Assembly: GCF_015291705.1 (NCBI RefSeq)
Contig: NZ_CP030050.1
Location: 3,472,001 to 3,536,000 of the forward strand
Length of the DNA: 64,000 nucleotides
Source of the DNA: Bradyrhizobium arachidis
Lineage (GTDB): Bacteria; Pseudomonadota; Alphaproteobacteria; Rhizobiales; Xanthobacteraceae
Reading direction: 5' to 3'
The position numbers and the translations under genes are program-made. The notes below the pieces were generated by a model, which did not search any database, was not told where the DNA came from, and saw nothing but the letters and a program-made list of their open reading frames with translations. This document shows, piece by piece, positions 17,126-26,621 of this stretch; position 1 is the stretch's first letter; every line of letters begins with the position of its first letter.

Positions 17126-18605
17126 CCCGAGCATCGTCGTCATCAAGGAGAACAATGCGCTGGTGATCCATGCGCTCGACGAGGCTGCCGAGCGCCTCGG
17201 CCTGTACATCGGTCAGCCGCTCGCCAATGCGCGGGCGATGTGTCCGGACTTGAAGGTGTTCGACGCCGATGTCGTGGCCGATGCCAAGACGCTCAGCGAC
17301 ATCGCCGACTGGTGCGACCGCTTCACGCCGCTGGTGGCGCTCGATGCGCCGCATGGGCTGTTTCTGGACATCACCGGCTGCGCGCATCTGTTCGGCGGCG
17401 AGGCCGCGCTGTTGCAGACGCTGGTCCGTGCGCTTGCCCGGCAAGGTTTTGCCGTCAGTGCGGCGATCGCCGGCACCTCAGTCTGCGCGCGCACGCTGAC
17501 GCGGCAAACGTCCGGCATCATCGTCGCCGACGGCGGGGAGGCGGTAGCGATCGACCGGTTTCCGGTGTCCGCGCTCGGCGCGGGCGAAGCCATCACCACC
17601 GGCCTGCGCCGTGCCGGCCTGAAGACCATCGGCGATGTCGCCTCGCGTTCGCCGAGCGAGATCACGGCGCGGTTCGGTGCCCGGTTCTCCACGCTGCTCG
17701 CGCATGCGCTGGGGCAGGGTGATGCGCCGATCAATCCGCGCAAGCCGCTGCCCGACTACATCGTCGAGAAGCGCTTTGCCGAGCCGATCGCAACCGACAC
17801 CATGATCGCGATGACGCTGTCGCGGCTGGCCGATACGTTGATCGCCTCCATGGAGAAACAGGGCAAGGGCGCGCGGCGCCTCGAAGCCGCGTTCTTCCGC
17901 ACCGACGGCGTGGTGCGCGCGATCATGGTCGAGACCGGGCGGCCGGTGACGCGAAGCGCGGTTGTCGACCGCCTGTTCCGCGAGCGCCTCGATGCGCTCG
18001 CCGATCCCCTCGATCCCGGCTTCGGCTTCGACATGGTGCGCCTGTCGGCAAGCCGTACCGAGATCGTGGTGCAGGAGCAACGTGATCTCGACGCCCATGT
18101 TCACGACAATGACGAGCTTGCCGCGCTGATCGACCGCATCGCCGCGCGGATCGGGGGAAAGCGCGTCGTCGTGCACCTGCCGCAGGACACGCATATTCCC
18201 GAATGCGCGGTGCTGGCCGCGCCCGCCCAGCATCATCTCGCGGCCGCCATGCAGGCCGAATGGCCGGCGCGCGCCGAGAGCGAGCCGCCGCTACGCCCCT
18301 TGCGTCTGTTCGAGAAGCCCGAGCCGATCAAGGTGCCGTTCGCGACCGTGCCCGACGGCCCGCCGCATCAATTCACCTGGCGCCGCGCGCTGCATGCGGT
18401 GGTGCGGGTGGAAGGGCCCGAGCGCATCGCCATGGAATGGTGGCGGCAGGACGGCAAGCAGCTGACGCGGGATTATTTCCGCATCGAGGACGCCGAGGGC
18501 CTGCGCTTCTGGATTTTTCGCGACGGTCTTTACGAGGGGGAAGTGTTCGACGGCGACGGCGAGCCCGTTTCTCCCAACTGGTATGTGCACGGGCTCTTCG
18601 CATGA
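17016..18605 (+). CDS. imuB: ImuB, catalytically inactive Y-family polymerase homologue
   Basis: 529 residues from ATG 17016. GTG 17031, giving VNRRRILSLWLPRLPIDRI, is an equally possible start. The first strand reads ILSLWLPRLPIDRI, where active Y-family polymerases have the metal-binding Asp, as expected for ImuB, which serves as a platform linking DnaE2, ImuA and the beta clamp. A Y-family finger/palm pattern continues with CDRFTPLVALDAPHGLFLDITGC, then a helix-hairpin-helix region (AGLKTIGDVASRSPSEI). Start overlaps imuA by 110 bases; end overlaps dnaE2 by four (ATGA). Confidence 0.88.
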   Translation: MSASSVNRRRILSLWLPRLPIDRIQRFLQVSGGAPGDPSIVVIKENNALVIHALDEAAERLGLYIGQPLANARAMCPDLKVFDADVVADAKTLSDIADWCDRFTPLVALDAPHGLFLDITGCAHLFGGEAALLQTLVRALARQGFAVSAAIAGTSVCARTLTRQTSGIIVADGGEAVAIDRFPVSALGAGEAITTGLRRAGLKTIGDVASRSPSEITARFGARFSTLLAHALGQGDAPINPRKPLPDYIVEKRFAEPIATDTMIAMTLSRLADTLIASMEKQGKGARRLEAAFFRTDGVVRAIMVETGRPVTRSAVVDRLFRERLDALADPLDPGFGFDMVRLSASRTEIVVQEQRDLDAHVHDNDELAALIDRIAARIGGKRVVVHLPQDTHIPECAVLAAPAQHHLAAAMQAEWPARAESEPPLRPLRLFEKPEPIKVPFATVPDGPPHQFTWRRALHAVVRVEGPERIAMEWWRQDGKQLTRDYFRIEDAEGLRFWIFRDGLYEGEVFDGDGEPVSPNWYVHGLFA

Positions 18606-21600
18606 CGACATCAGCCTATGCCGAGATCGGCATCACCACCAATTTCTCCTTCCTGCGCGGTGGCTCGGATCCGCGCGCCTATGTGCATCAGGCCAGCATC
18701 CTCGGCATCCCCGTGATCGGCATTGCCGATCACAACACGCTCGCCGGCGTGGTGCGTGCCTACAAGGAGCTCGACAATGACAAGGTGCTGCACAAGCCGA
18801 AACTCTTGATTGGCGCGCGCATCGTCTTCATCGACGGCACGCCTGATATTCTCGTGTACCCGCGCGACCGCGCCGCCTATGGCCGGCTGTGCCAGCTCCT
18901 CACCCGGGGCAAGCGCGGCGACGACGACATCACGCGGATCGAGAAGGGCGAATGCCATCTCAGGTTTGCTGACCTGCTGGAATTTTCCGAAGGGCAGCTC
19001 CTGGTCCTGACGCTGCCGCATCGCTTCGAGCAAACGCAGGCGCTGGATATTCTTGCAAAGCTGAAGGACAGGGGTGCCGAGGGCGTGTGGCTGGCGGCGA
19101 GCCTGGTCTATCGCGGCGACGATCGCCGCCGCCTGGCGCGGCTCGATGATCTCGCTGCAAAAGCAAAGGTGCCGCTGCTCGCGACCAACGAGGTGCTCTA
19201 TCACCATCCCGCCCGCCGTCCGCTTCAGGACGTGCTGACCTGCATCCGGGAAAAGACCACGATCGAGGCGATCGGGCGCAAGCTGGAAGCCAATGCCGAG
19301 CGGTTCTTGAAGACGCCAAAGGAAATGTCGCGGCTGTTCCGCGATTTCCCCGAGGCGATCGCGGAGACCATGCGCTTTGCGGACAGAATCGACTTCACGC
19401 TCGACCAGCTCAAATACCAGTATCCGGACGAGCCGGTGCCGCCCGGCAAGACCGCGCAGGGGCATCTGGAGGATCTGACCTGGGCAGGTGTCGACAAATA
19501 TTTCGGCGGCAAGATCGACGACAAGCTGCGTGCGACGCTCAACAAGGAGCTCGCGCTGATCGCCGAGCTGAAATACGCACACTACTTTCTCACCGTGCAC
19601 GACATCGTGCACTACGCGCGCAGCCAGGACATCCTCTGCCAGGGCCGCGGGTCGGCGGCGAATTCGGCCGTCTGCTACGTGCTCGGCATCACCTCGGTCG
19701 ACCCGACCAAGGTCGATCTCTTGTTCGAGCGCTTCATCTCCAAGGAGCGGCTGGAGCCGCCCGACATCGACGTCGACTTCGAGCATTCGCGGCGCGAGGA
19801 GGTGATGCAATATGTCTATCGCCGCTACGGCCGCCACCGCGCCGCGATCATCGCCACCGTCATCCACTATCGCCCGCGCAGCGCCATCCGCGACGTCGGC
19901 AAGGCGCTGGGCCTGACCGAGGACGTCACCGCCGCACTGGCCGACACCGTCTGGGGCAGCTGGGGCAAGGGCCTCAACGACATGCAGGTCAGACAGGCCG
20001 GGCTCGATCCGAAAAATCCCATGATCAACCTCGCGGTCGAGCTTGCGACCGAGCTGATCGAATTCCCGCGCCATCTCTCCCAGCATGTCGGCGGCTATGT
20101 GCTGACGCAGGACCGGCTCGATACCTATGTGCCGATCGGCAACGCCGCGATGGACGACCGCACCTTCATCGAATGGGACAAGGACGACGTCGACGCGCTC
20201 AGCATGATGAAGGTCGACGTGCTCGCGCTGGGCATGCTGACCTGCATCAGGAAGTGTTTTGATCTGATCGCGGACCACAAGGGGCGGCGTTACGTGCTGG
20301 CGAGCGTCCCGCAGGACGATCCCAAGGTCTACGACATGCTGTGTGCCGGCGAGTCGCTCGGCGTCTTCCAGGTCGAGAGCCGCGCCCAGATGAACATGCT
20401 GCCGCGCCTGAAGCCGCGGACATTTTATGATCTCGTCATCGAAGTCGCGATCGTGCGTCCGGGGCCAATCCAGGGCGACATGGTCCACCCGTATTTGCGG
20501 CGGCGGAATGGTCTGGAAAAGGTGAGCTATCCGTCTCCGTCGCCGGATCACGGCGACAAGGATGAGCTTTACAATGTGCTGCACAAAACGTTGGGCGTGC
20601 CGCTGTTCCAGGAACAGGCGATGCGCATCGCGATCGAGGCGGCAAAGTTTACCTCCGAGGAAGCCAACGGCCTGCGCCGCTCGATGGCGACCTTTCGCAA
20701 TGTCGGCACCATCGGCCAATACGAGGAGAAGCTGATCGGCAACATGGTGGCGCGCGGCTACGATCCCAACTTTGCCAAAAGCTGCTTTGACCAGATCAAG
20801 GGCTTTGGCTCCTACGGCTTTCCGGAGAGCCATGCCGCGAGTTTCGCGCAGCTCGTCTATATCTCGTCATGGCTGAAACACTACCACCCCGACGCCTTCT
20901 GCTGTGGCCTGTTGAACTCGCAGCCGATGGGCTTTTACGCCCCGGCGCAGATCGTCGGCGATGCCCGCAAGAATGGCGTCGAGGTGCGCGACATCGACGT
21001 GTCCTACAGCTTTGCGCAGAACACGCTGGAGAACACGAAGGACAAGTATTGCGCCGTGCGCCTCGGCTTCCGCCAGATCGACGGCTTCCACTGGCTCGAT
21101 CCCGATGAGGAGTTCCTCAAAGGGGAGCAGGCGAAACGGCAGGGCAAAGTCCATGTCCGTCAGAAAGACTGGGCCGATCTTATCATCGACGCCCGCAACC
21201 TCGGCCCCTTCACCTCGCTCGAAGACTTCGCCCGCGACACCGGCCTGCCCAAGCGCGCGCTGATCCTGCTCGCCGATGCCGATGCGTTCCGTTCGCTCGG
21301 GCTCGACCGCCGCGAGGCGCTGTGGCAGGTGCGGCGGCTGCCCGACGACGTGCCGCTGCCGCTGTTCGAGGCCGCGACCGCGCGCGAGCAGCCGGACGAG
21401 CACGCAAAGCCGCTGCCGCTGATGCCGCGCAGCGAGCAGGTGGTTGCGGATTACCAGACCATCCGCCTATCGCTGAAAGGCCACCCGATGGAATTCCTGC
21501 GCGAGATGTTTTCGCGCGAGCGTGTCGTCGCCTGCAAGGAGATCAGCCATGAGAACGAGCGGCGCCGCGTCCGCTGCGCCGGCGTGGTGCTGGTGCGGCA

Positions 21601-21979
21601 GCGGCCGGGCAGCGCCAGCGGCGTCGTGTTCATGACGCTGGAGGACGAAACCGGCATCGCCAATGTCGTGGTGTGGCCCAAGGTCATGGAGCAGTACCGG
21701 AAAGAAGTGATGGGCGCGCGCCTCATCGAGGTCCAGGGCTACATCCAGAGCAGCCCCGAAAAGGTCACGCATCTGATCGCCCAGCGCATGGTCGACCGCT
21801 CGCACGATCTGGTCGGCCTCGCCAACGATGCCCTGAGCCGCAAGCATCCGGTGCCCGCCGGCGCCACCGTGGTCGAGCCGCTCAACGAAGACCCCCGTGC
21901 GCTTGCAGACATGCCCGCGCAAAAACACCGCCACCCCCGCAACGTCCGCATCCTGCCGCCGTCCCGGGATTTTCATTGA
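18602..21979 (+). CDS. dnaE2: Error-prone DNA polymerase III alpha subunit DnaE2
   Basis: 1125 residues starting at ATG 18602, coupled to imuB by ATGA. The open frame extends 400 bases further upstream but only as an antiphase shadow of imuB. An N-terminal PHP domain begins AEIGITTNFSFLRGGSDP, with IGIADHNTLAG. The palm has PDIDVDF with catalytic aspartates around 388-392. Near the C-terminus an OB fold reads GVVFMTLEDETGIANVVVWP. It performs mutagenic lesion bypass with ImuA/ImuB after SOS induction. This is the last gene of the LexA-headed operon. Confidence 0.92.
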   Translation: MTTSAYAEIGITTNFSFLRGGSDPRAYVHQASILGIPVIGIADHNTLAGVVRAYKELDNDKVLHKPKLLIGARIVFIDGTPDILVYPRDRAAYGRLCQLLTRGKRGDDDITRIEKGECHLRFADLLEFSEGQLLVLTLPHRFEQTQALDILAKLKDRGAEGVWLAASLVYRGDDRRRLARLDDLAAKAKVPLLATNEVLYHHPARRPLQDVLTCIREKTTIEAIGRKLEANAERFLKTPKEMSRLFRDFPEAIAETMRFADRIDFTLDQLKYQYPDEPVPPGKTAQGHLEDLTWAGVDKYFGGKIDDKLRATLNKELALIAELKYAHYFLTVHDIVHYARSQDILCQGRGSAANSAVCYVLGITSVDPTKVDLLFERFISKERLEPPDIDVDFEHSRREEVMQYVYRRYGRHRAAIIATVIHYRPRSAIRDVGKALGLTEDVTAALADTVWGSWGKGLNDMQVRQAGLDPKNPMINLAVELATELIEFPRHLSQHVGGYVLTQDRLDTYVPIGNAAMDDRTFIEWDKDDVDALSMMKVDVLALGMLTCIRKCFDLIADHKGRRYVLASVPQDDPKVYDMLCAGESLGVFQVESRAQMNMLPRLKPRTFYDLVIEVAIVRPGPIQGDMVHPYLRRRNGLEKVSYPSPSPDHGDKDELYNVLHKTLGVPLFQEQAMRIAIEAAKFTSEEANGLRRSMATFRNVGTIGQYEEKLIGNMVARGYDPNFAKSCFDQIKGFGSYGFPESHAASFAQLVYISSWLKHYHPDAFCCGLLNSQPMGFYAPAQIVGDARKNGVEVRDIDVSYSFAQNTLENTKDKYCAVRLGFRQIDGFHWLDPDEEFLKGEQAKRQGKVHVRQKDWADLIIDARNLGPFTSLEDFARDTGLPKRALILLADADAFRSLGLDRREALWQVRRLPDDVPLPLFEAATAREQPDEHAKPLPLMPRSEQVVADYQTIRLSLKGHPMEFLREMFSRERVVACKEISHENERRRVRCAGVVLVRQRPGSASGVVFMTLEDETGIANVVVWPKVMEQYRKEVMGARLIEVQGYIQSSPEKVTHLIAQRMVDRSHDLVGLANDALSRKHPVPAGATVVEPLNEDPRALADMPAQKHRHPRNVRILPPSRDFH

Positions 21980-22005
21980 GATATGGCACGACGGCCAATC
22001 TATCA

Positions 22006-22136
22006 CCGTCACCCTGAGGTGGCCGCTTCTTCAGCGGCCCTCGAAGGGCGACGGCCCCGCAACATCCTGGCCGTGCATCCTTCGAGGCTCCCCATGGGAC
22101 GCGGTGCGTCCCATGCCTCGCACCTCAGGATGACGG
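22006..22136. repeat. Intergenic inverted repeat, family A
   Basis: The arms are CACCCTGAGGTG...CCTCGAAGGGCGACGG and, inverted, CCGTGCATCCTTCGAGG...CACCTCAGGATGACGG. Copies or parts recur at 43319-43386, 57485-57630 and 63450-63579. This is the first of three different repeats filling the 442-base gap between dnaE2 and the SDR gene; I see no gene in the gap. Confidence 0.8.
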
Positions 22137-22165
22137 AACTGGCAGTCGTTGCGAGCCTAGCTGTC

Positions 22166-22255
22166 GTAGGGTGGGCAAAGGCGCGTAAGCGCCGTGCCCA
22201 CCATTCCAGGACTTATCGCGAAAGTGGTGGGCACGCTTCGCTTTGCCCACCCTAC
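22166..22255. repeat. Intergenic inverted repeat, family B
   Basis: GTAGGGTGGGCAAAG and its perfect inverse CTTTGCCCACCCTAC bound a 90-base element with an inner pair GTGCCCACCA/TGGTGGGCAC. The same element occurs at 44888-44977 and 63342-63435. Confidence 0.85.
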
Positions 22256-22312
22256 AAATTCTACGCTAGCAATGACGAGTTTGTTGATCGATCGCGCGCC
22301 TCAGTCTCAGTC

Positions 22313-22396
22313 GTCATGCCCGGGCTTGACCCGGGCATCCACGTCTTTCTGAGTGCGCGGTGACGCGTGGATGGCCGGGTCAAGCCCGGCCATGAC
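22313..22396. repeat. Intergenic inverted repeat, family C
   Basis: GTCATGCCCGGGCTTGACC...ATCCACG is paired with CGTGGAT...GGTCAAGCCCGGCCATGAC. It matches the degenerate copy at 10315-10421 and lies just after the 3' end of the SDR gene. Confidence 0.8.
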
Positions 22397-22421
22397 GGCG
22401 GAGGGAGGTGCGCGCCGCTTC

Positions 22422-23192
22422 CTAGAAATTCACCCGGTTCGAGATCGCGCCATCGACAACCAGATTCGATCCCGTCGTGAACGCCGACACTGGGCTTGCC
22501 AGAAACACCGCCGCGCTCGCGATCTCCTGCGGCGTTGCCATGCGGCCGGTCGGGTTGCGCTTCATCGCGTCGTTGTAGCGATCGGGCATGTTCTGCTCGA
22601 TCGTGTTCCAGACCCCGCCCTTGAAATAGACCGTGCCGGGCGAGACCACGTTGACGCGGATTTTCTTCTTGGCGTATTGCCGCGCCAGCCCCTTGGCCAT
22701 GTGGATCAGCGCCGCCTTGATCGGGCCGTAGGAGCTTGCCGCATCCGCCTGCGCGGCCGCGATAGAAGAGATGATGACGAAGGCGGCATCGCCGCTGCGC
22801 CCGCCGCCGGCTTCGAGGAACGGCCGCGCCGCGTCGAACGCATGCACGGCGCCGAGCACGTCGAGCCGGAAATTCTGCTCCCAGGACGCGGCGTCCTGGC
22901 CTTGCGCCATCGCGCCGGCATTGGAGAACAGCAGGTCGACGCCGCCGAGCTCTTTCGCCGCGCCCTCGATCCAGGCTTTCAGCGCCGCGCCGTCGGTGAC
23001 GTCGACCGTGCCGCCGGTGGCGCGGATGCCGCTGGCCTTCAGCTCGGTGACGGTCGCCGCAACCTGATCGGCGTTGCGCGCGCACACCGCGACATTGGCG
23101 CCTTCAGCGGCCAGCGTGTCCGCAATCGCCCGCCCGATGCCGCGCGTGCCGCCGAGCACGATGGCGTTCTTTCCCTTGATGCCGAGGTCCAT
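22422..23192 (-). CDS. SDR-family oxidoreductase
   Basis: 256 residues, classical short-chain dehydrogenase. The cofactor motif GGTRGIG is at 14-20, followed by an N/D-rich VTDGAALKAW segment and FSNAGA. The catalytic YxxxK is in SSYGPIKAAL, preceded by the SSIAAA serine. The C-terminus ITSNRVNF is typical. The Arg near CARN suggests NADP preference. The substrate is unknown and no pathway partner is adjacent; repeats flank both ends. Confidence 0.88.
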   Translation of the reverse strand: MDLGIKGKNAIVLGGTRGIGRAIADTLAAEGANVAVCARNADQVAATVTELKASGIRATGGTVDVTDGAALKAWIEGAAKELGGVDLLFSNAGAMAQGQDAASWEQNFRLDVLGAVHAFDAARPFLEAGGGRSGDAAFVIISSIAAAQADAASSYGPIKAALIHMAKGLARQYAKKKIRVNVVSPGTVYFKGGVWNTIEQNMPDRYNDAMKRNPTGRMATPQEIASAAVFLASPVSAFTTGSNLVVDGAISNRVNF

Positions 23193-23260
23193 TGTTGATT
23201 TTCCTTGTTGCTGGTCGTGCGGAGCTTGGTCGCTTGAGCGAGGATATCGAATTCGTTCTC

Positions 23261-23367
23261 GGTGTCATACCCCGCGCAGGCGGGGTATCCAGTACGCCGT
23301 AACGTTCCGGTTCTATCTCCGGCGTCTCTGGAATACTGGATCATCCGCCTTCGCGGATGATGACACC
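23261..23367. repeat. Intergenic inverted repeat, family E
   Basis: GGTGTCAT begins and ATGACACC ends a 107-base element. Inside, CCCCGCGCAGGCGGGGTATCC forms one hairpin, CATCCGCCTTCGCGGATG forms another, and CCAGTA/TACTGG is a matching inverted pair. It lies between the divergent-facing ends of the SDR promoter and the small membrane protein gene. Confidence 0.7.
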
Positions 23368-23392
23368 GCGCATGATGTCGTCAGCGCCGCCG

Positions 23393-23680
23393 TCACTCCG
23401 GCGAGGCCCCTACCGGCGGCCCGCCGGGCGGGCGGTGCAGGAAGGTCAGCGATGCATACGCGCCGACCCAGGAGCCGATCGCGGCGAAAGCCACATAGAA
23501 GGCGTTTTCGGTGTAGCTGATCACGGCATAGGACGAGAGCAGGTACCAGATCGCGCTCCAGGTCGCCGCCGGCATGCGCTTGCGCGCGACCACGGCCGAG
23601 GTGAACATCACATAGACCGCGTCGGTGGCCGCCGTTGCGACGAACACGGCGCCTGCGGTGAGGGGATCGATGGCGGCCAT
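23393..23680 (-). CDS. Small integral membrane protein, unknown function
   Basis: I start at ATG 23680 (95 residues), preceded by AAGGAATGCA; the upstream ATG 23701 adds only seven residues. Three hydrophobic segments are visible: LTAGAVFVATAATDAVYVMF, then WSAIWYLLSSYAVISY, and FYVAFAAIGSWVGAYASLTFL. The tail is Pro/Gly-rich. I do not recognise a named family. It may be a short multidrug- or lipid-related membrane protein, but nothing around it supports a role. Confidence 0.65.
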   Translation of the reverse strand: MAAIDPLTAGAVFVATAATDAVYVMFTSAVVARKRMPAATWSAIWYLLSSYAVISYTENAFYVAFAAIGSWVGAYASLTFLHRPPGGPPVGASPE

Positions 23681-23722
23681 TGCATTCCTTTCTGCGATCA
23701 TGACATGGTCGCGAAAATTACA

Positions 23723-23768
23723 GCATGATGCGGAAAAGTGCGCAGCGGTTTTCCGAAAAGATCATGCT
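23723..23768. repeat. Intergenic inverted repeat, family D
   Basis: GCATGAT..GGAAAAGTGCGCAGCG...TTTTCC...ATCATGC is a 46-base imperfect palindrome just before the CoA-transferase ribosome site. Further copies lie at 29807-29855 and 36105-36150. Confidence 0.8.
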
Positions 23769-23794
23769 CAACCCGGAAAGGGAGAGAAGCGGTC

Positions 23795-25195
23795 ATGCAA
23801 AGCTCCGCCGATATTCTTAGGGGTATCTGGACCTCCGCCGGCGGCGATGCGGCCGCGCTCGCACGCGTGCGGCTGACCGGGGAAGAGCCGCAGATCCCGT
23901 CCTCGTTTCGCGTCGCTGTCGCCGGACAGACGACGATCGCTGCCGCCGGCCTCGCTGCGGCCGAAATCTGGCGGCTGCGCAGCGGCGAGGCGCAGGACGT
24001 CTCCGTCGACATGCGCCACGCCGTCGCCGAATGCCGCTCCGAGCGCTATCTGCGCCTTGACGACAAGCCGCCGCCTCCGGCCTGGGACGCCATCGCCGGC
24101 GTCTACAGGACCGGCGACGACCGCTTCGTCCGCTGCCACACCAACTTTCCGCATCACCGCGACGCCGTCTGCAAGGTGCTCGGCTGCGAGGCGGAGCGCG
24201 AGAAAGTGCAAGCCGCATTGATGCACTGGAAGGGCGAGGATTTTGAAACCGCCGCTTACGCCGCGGGCGGTGTCGTTGCCTTGATGCGCTCCTACGACGA
24301 ATGGTCCGCGCTGCCGCAGGCGCGTGCGCTTGCCGAACTGCCGCTGATCTCGATCGAGAAGATCGGCGATGCTCCGCCAAAGCCGTGGCCCAAAGGCGAT
24401 CTTCCGCTCTCTGGCATTCGCGTGCTCGATCTCTCCCGCGTCATTGCAGGCCCCGTCGCCGGGCGCACGCTCGCCGCGCACGGCGCCGATGTGCTGCTGG
24501 TGTCGGGCCCGGAGCTGCCTGCCATTCCCTGGCTCACCATCGACACCGGCCGCGGCAAGCTCACCACCTTCATCGAGCTGAAGAGCGAGGCGGGCAGGGC
24601 GCAGATGCGCGCCCTGCTGCAAGACGCCGACATCTTCTCGCAAGGCTATCGCCCGCGCGCGCTCGCTAGCCTCGGCTTTTCGCCGGAGGACGCAGCGCGC
24701 ATCAATCCCGGCATCGTTTACGTGACGTTGTCCGCCTACGGTCAGGCCGGCCCCTGGGCCGAGCGGCGCGGTTTCGACTCGCTGGTGCAGACCACGACCG
24801 GCTTCAACGATGCGGAAGGGAAGGTTGCCGGCATCGACGGCCCCAAGGAATTGCCGGCGCAAATGCTCGATCACGCCACCGGCTATCTGATGGCATTCGG
24901 CGCGATGATGGCCAAGGCGCGACAGGCCCGTGAAGGCGGTAGCTGGCACGTGCGTGTGTCGCTGGCCCAGACCGGGCGCTGGCTGTGGAATCTCGGCCGG
25001 CTCGATCGCGGCCAGGATACCCCGGATCTTACGGAGGAGGCCGTACATCCTGCGTTCATCGAAGCCGTGCCATCTGGCTTCGGCACGTTGAAGGCGGTGC
25101 GCCATTCGGCGCTGCTGTCGAGGACGCCGGCACAATGGAGCCGTCCGGCGATGCCGCTCGGCAGCCATCCGGCACAGTGGCCGGCGCGAAACTGA
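23795..25195 (+). CDS. CaiB/BaiF-type (class III) CoA-transferase
   Basis: 466 residues from ATG 23795, preceded by GGGAGAG; the longer frame begins inside a family D repeat. The family III core starts at LSGIRVLDLSRVIAGPVAGRTLAAHGADV and continues through LLQDADIFSQGYRP and YVTLSAYGQAGPWAERRGFD. LDHATGYLMAF carries a plausible active-site Asp. The N-terminal 190 residues look like a degenerate copy of the second lobe, as seen in the longer family members. The acyl substrate is unknown. Confidence 0.85.
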   Translation: MQSSADILRGIWTSAGGDAAALARVRLTGEEPQIPSSFRVAVAGQTTIAAAGLAAAEIWRLRSGEAQDVSVDMRHAVAECRSERYLRLDDKPPPPAWDAIAGVYRTGDDRFVRCHTNFPHHRDAVCKVLGCEAEREKVQAALMHWKGEDFETAAYAAGGVVALMRSYDEWSALPQARALAELPLISIEKIGDAPPKPWPKGDLPLSGIRVLDLSRVIAGPVAGRTLAAHGADVLLVSGPELPAIPWLTIDTGRGKLTTFIELKSEAGRAQMRALLQDADIFSQGYRPRALASLGFSPEDAARINPGIVYVTLSAYGQAGPWAERRGFDSLVQTTTGFNDAEGKVAGIDGPKELPAQMLDHATGYLMAFGAMMAKARQAREGGSWHVRVSLAQTGRWLWNLGRLDRGQDTPDLTEEAVHPAFIEAVPSGFGTLKAVRHSALLSRTPAQWSRPAMPLGSHPAQWPARN

Positions 25196-25340
25196 CGGGA
25201 AGCTGACGCATCGCAAAATTTTAACGCAAACCGAAAGGTGCCTAGCGTTTTTTAGGTTGTTTGAAATCCCAATTCAGCACTATTAGCGCGACCGACAAGG
25301 CAGCCATCTGCCGAGATCGTCGCAGACACGACCGGGCCCC

Positions 25341-26585
25341 ATGGTAGTTGAAAATACCAAGCGAATGCAGGTGCTTACAAAACAACGGGTGATCACATCC
25401 GTAGTTTTACTAGCTCTTGCCGGTGCCGGTACCTATGGCTTCCTGCGTGCGGGAGCCAAGGAGAAGAGCCACTCCGAGATTTCCAGCCAGTCGCGCAGGA
25501 ATGCGCAGAACTTCACGCCGACGCCGTCCGAATGGGCCACACTGACGATCGAGCCGGTCAAGGCCAGGACCTTCCGGGCCGAATATGTCACCGAAGGCAA
25601 GGTCGCGGTCGACGAGGACCGTTCGACGCCGGTGTTCTCGCCCTATGCGGGCCGGGTCACCAAGCTGTTGGCGAAGCCCGGCGAGACCCTGAAGCAGGGT
25701 CAACCGCTGTTCACGATCGAGGCTGCCGACACCGTGCAGGCCCAGAACGATTTCATCGCGGCGATGACCGCGCAGAACAAGGCCAAGTCGGCGATCGATC
25801 TTGCCGACATCCAGTTCAGGCGCGCCAAGGATCTCTATGAAGGCCACGCCATTCCGCTGAAGGATTATCAGCAGGCGGAAGCGAACCAGGTCCAGGCGCA
25901 GAACGACATGCGCTCGTCGGTGACGGCGCTGGAGGCCGCGCGCAACAAGCTGCGCATTCTCGGCTTCACCGACGAGACCATCAAGGCGTTCCAGGACAAG
26001 GGTGTCATCGATCGGGAGATCACGATCTACTCGCCGATCTCGGGTACGGTCGTGCAGCGCAAGATCGGCCCCGGCCAGTATGTCAACGCCGGCGCCAGCG
26101 ATCCGGTGTTCGTGGTCGGCGACCTCTCCACGGTCTGGCTCACCGCCTTCGTGCGCGAGAGCGATGCGGCCGCGGTGTGCATCGGTCAGGACATCACCGT
26201 CAACGTGATGGCGCTGCCGGGCCGTCCGCTCACGGCCAAGATCAATTACGTCGCCGCCGCGATCGATCCCAACACCCGCCGCCTCCTGGTCCGCGCCACC
26301 ATCGACAACAAGGACGGCCTGCTCAAGCCGGAGATGTTCGCCAACGTCACGATCTATTCGGCTGGCGACCGCGCCGCGCCGGCGGTGCCCAAGCAAGCGC
26401 TGATCTATGAAGCCGACAAGGTCCGCCTCTGGGTCGCGCGCGATGACAAGTCGGTGGAGCTGCGCGAGATCAAGACCGGCCTCATCAACGGCAACCTCGT
26501 CGAAGTCACCAGCAATCTGAAACCCGGCGAGCAGATCGTCGTCAAGGGCAGCCTGTTCATCGACCGCGCGGCGTCCGGCAGCTGA
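25341..26585 (+). CDS. RND efflux periplasmic adaptor (heavy-metal type, CusB/CzcB-like)
   Basis: 414 residues. The N-terminal anchor is VITSVVLLALAGAGTYGF. The lipoyl half-motif SPYAGRVTKLLAKPGETLKQGQPLFTIE is followed by a coiled-coil hairpin at about 130-200. A second lipoyl half reads SPISGTVVQRKIGPGQYV, with a beta-barrel after it. There is no N-terminal metal-binding extension and no CusF-like domain. ATG 25341 or 25365 could be the start; neither has a strong ribosome site. The pump gene follows 36 bases downstream. The adaptor should link it to an outer-membrane channel not encoded here in the same operon. Confidence 0.85.
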   Translation: MVVENTKRMQVLTKQRVITSVVLLALAGAGTYGFLRAGAKEKSHSEISSQSRRNAQNFTPTPSEWATLTIEPVKARTFRAEYVTEGKVAVDEDRSTPVFSPYAGRVTKLLAKPGETLKQGQPLFTIEAADTVQAQNDFIAAMTAQNKAKSAIDLADIQFRRAKDLYEGHAIPLKDYQQAEANQVQAQNDMRSSVTALEAARNKLRILGFTDETIKAFQDKGVIDREITIYSPISGTVVQRKIGPGQYVNAGASDPVFVVGDLSTVWLTAFVRESDAAAVCIGQDITVNVMALPGRPLTAKINYVAAAIDPNTRRLLVRATIDNKDGLLKPEMFANVTIYSAGDRAAPAVPKQALIYEADKVRLWVARDDKSVELREIKTGLINGNLVEVTSNLKPGEQIVVKGSLFIDRAASGS

Positions 26586-26621
26586 TCGACGATCTAACAA
26601 ACAAGACAAGCTGAAGACCTA

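Noticed and set aside
18203..18601. Upstream extension of the dnaE2 frame
   Set aside because: It is in another frame across imuB, has Arg/Ala-rich unnatural composition, and the DnaE2 PHP domain starts exactly at ATG 18602.
21980..22421. CRISPR-like array or small RNA in the repeat island
   Set aside because: The repeats are three different inverted elements, not equally spaced direct repeats, and the same elements occur elsewhere between genes.
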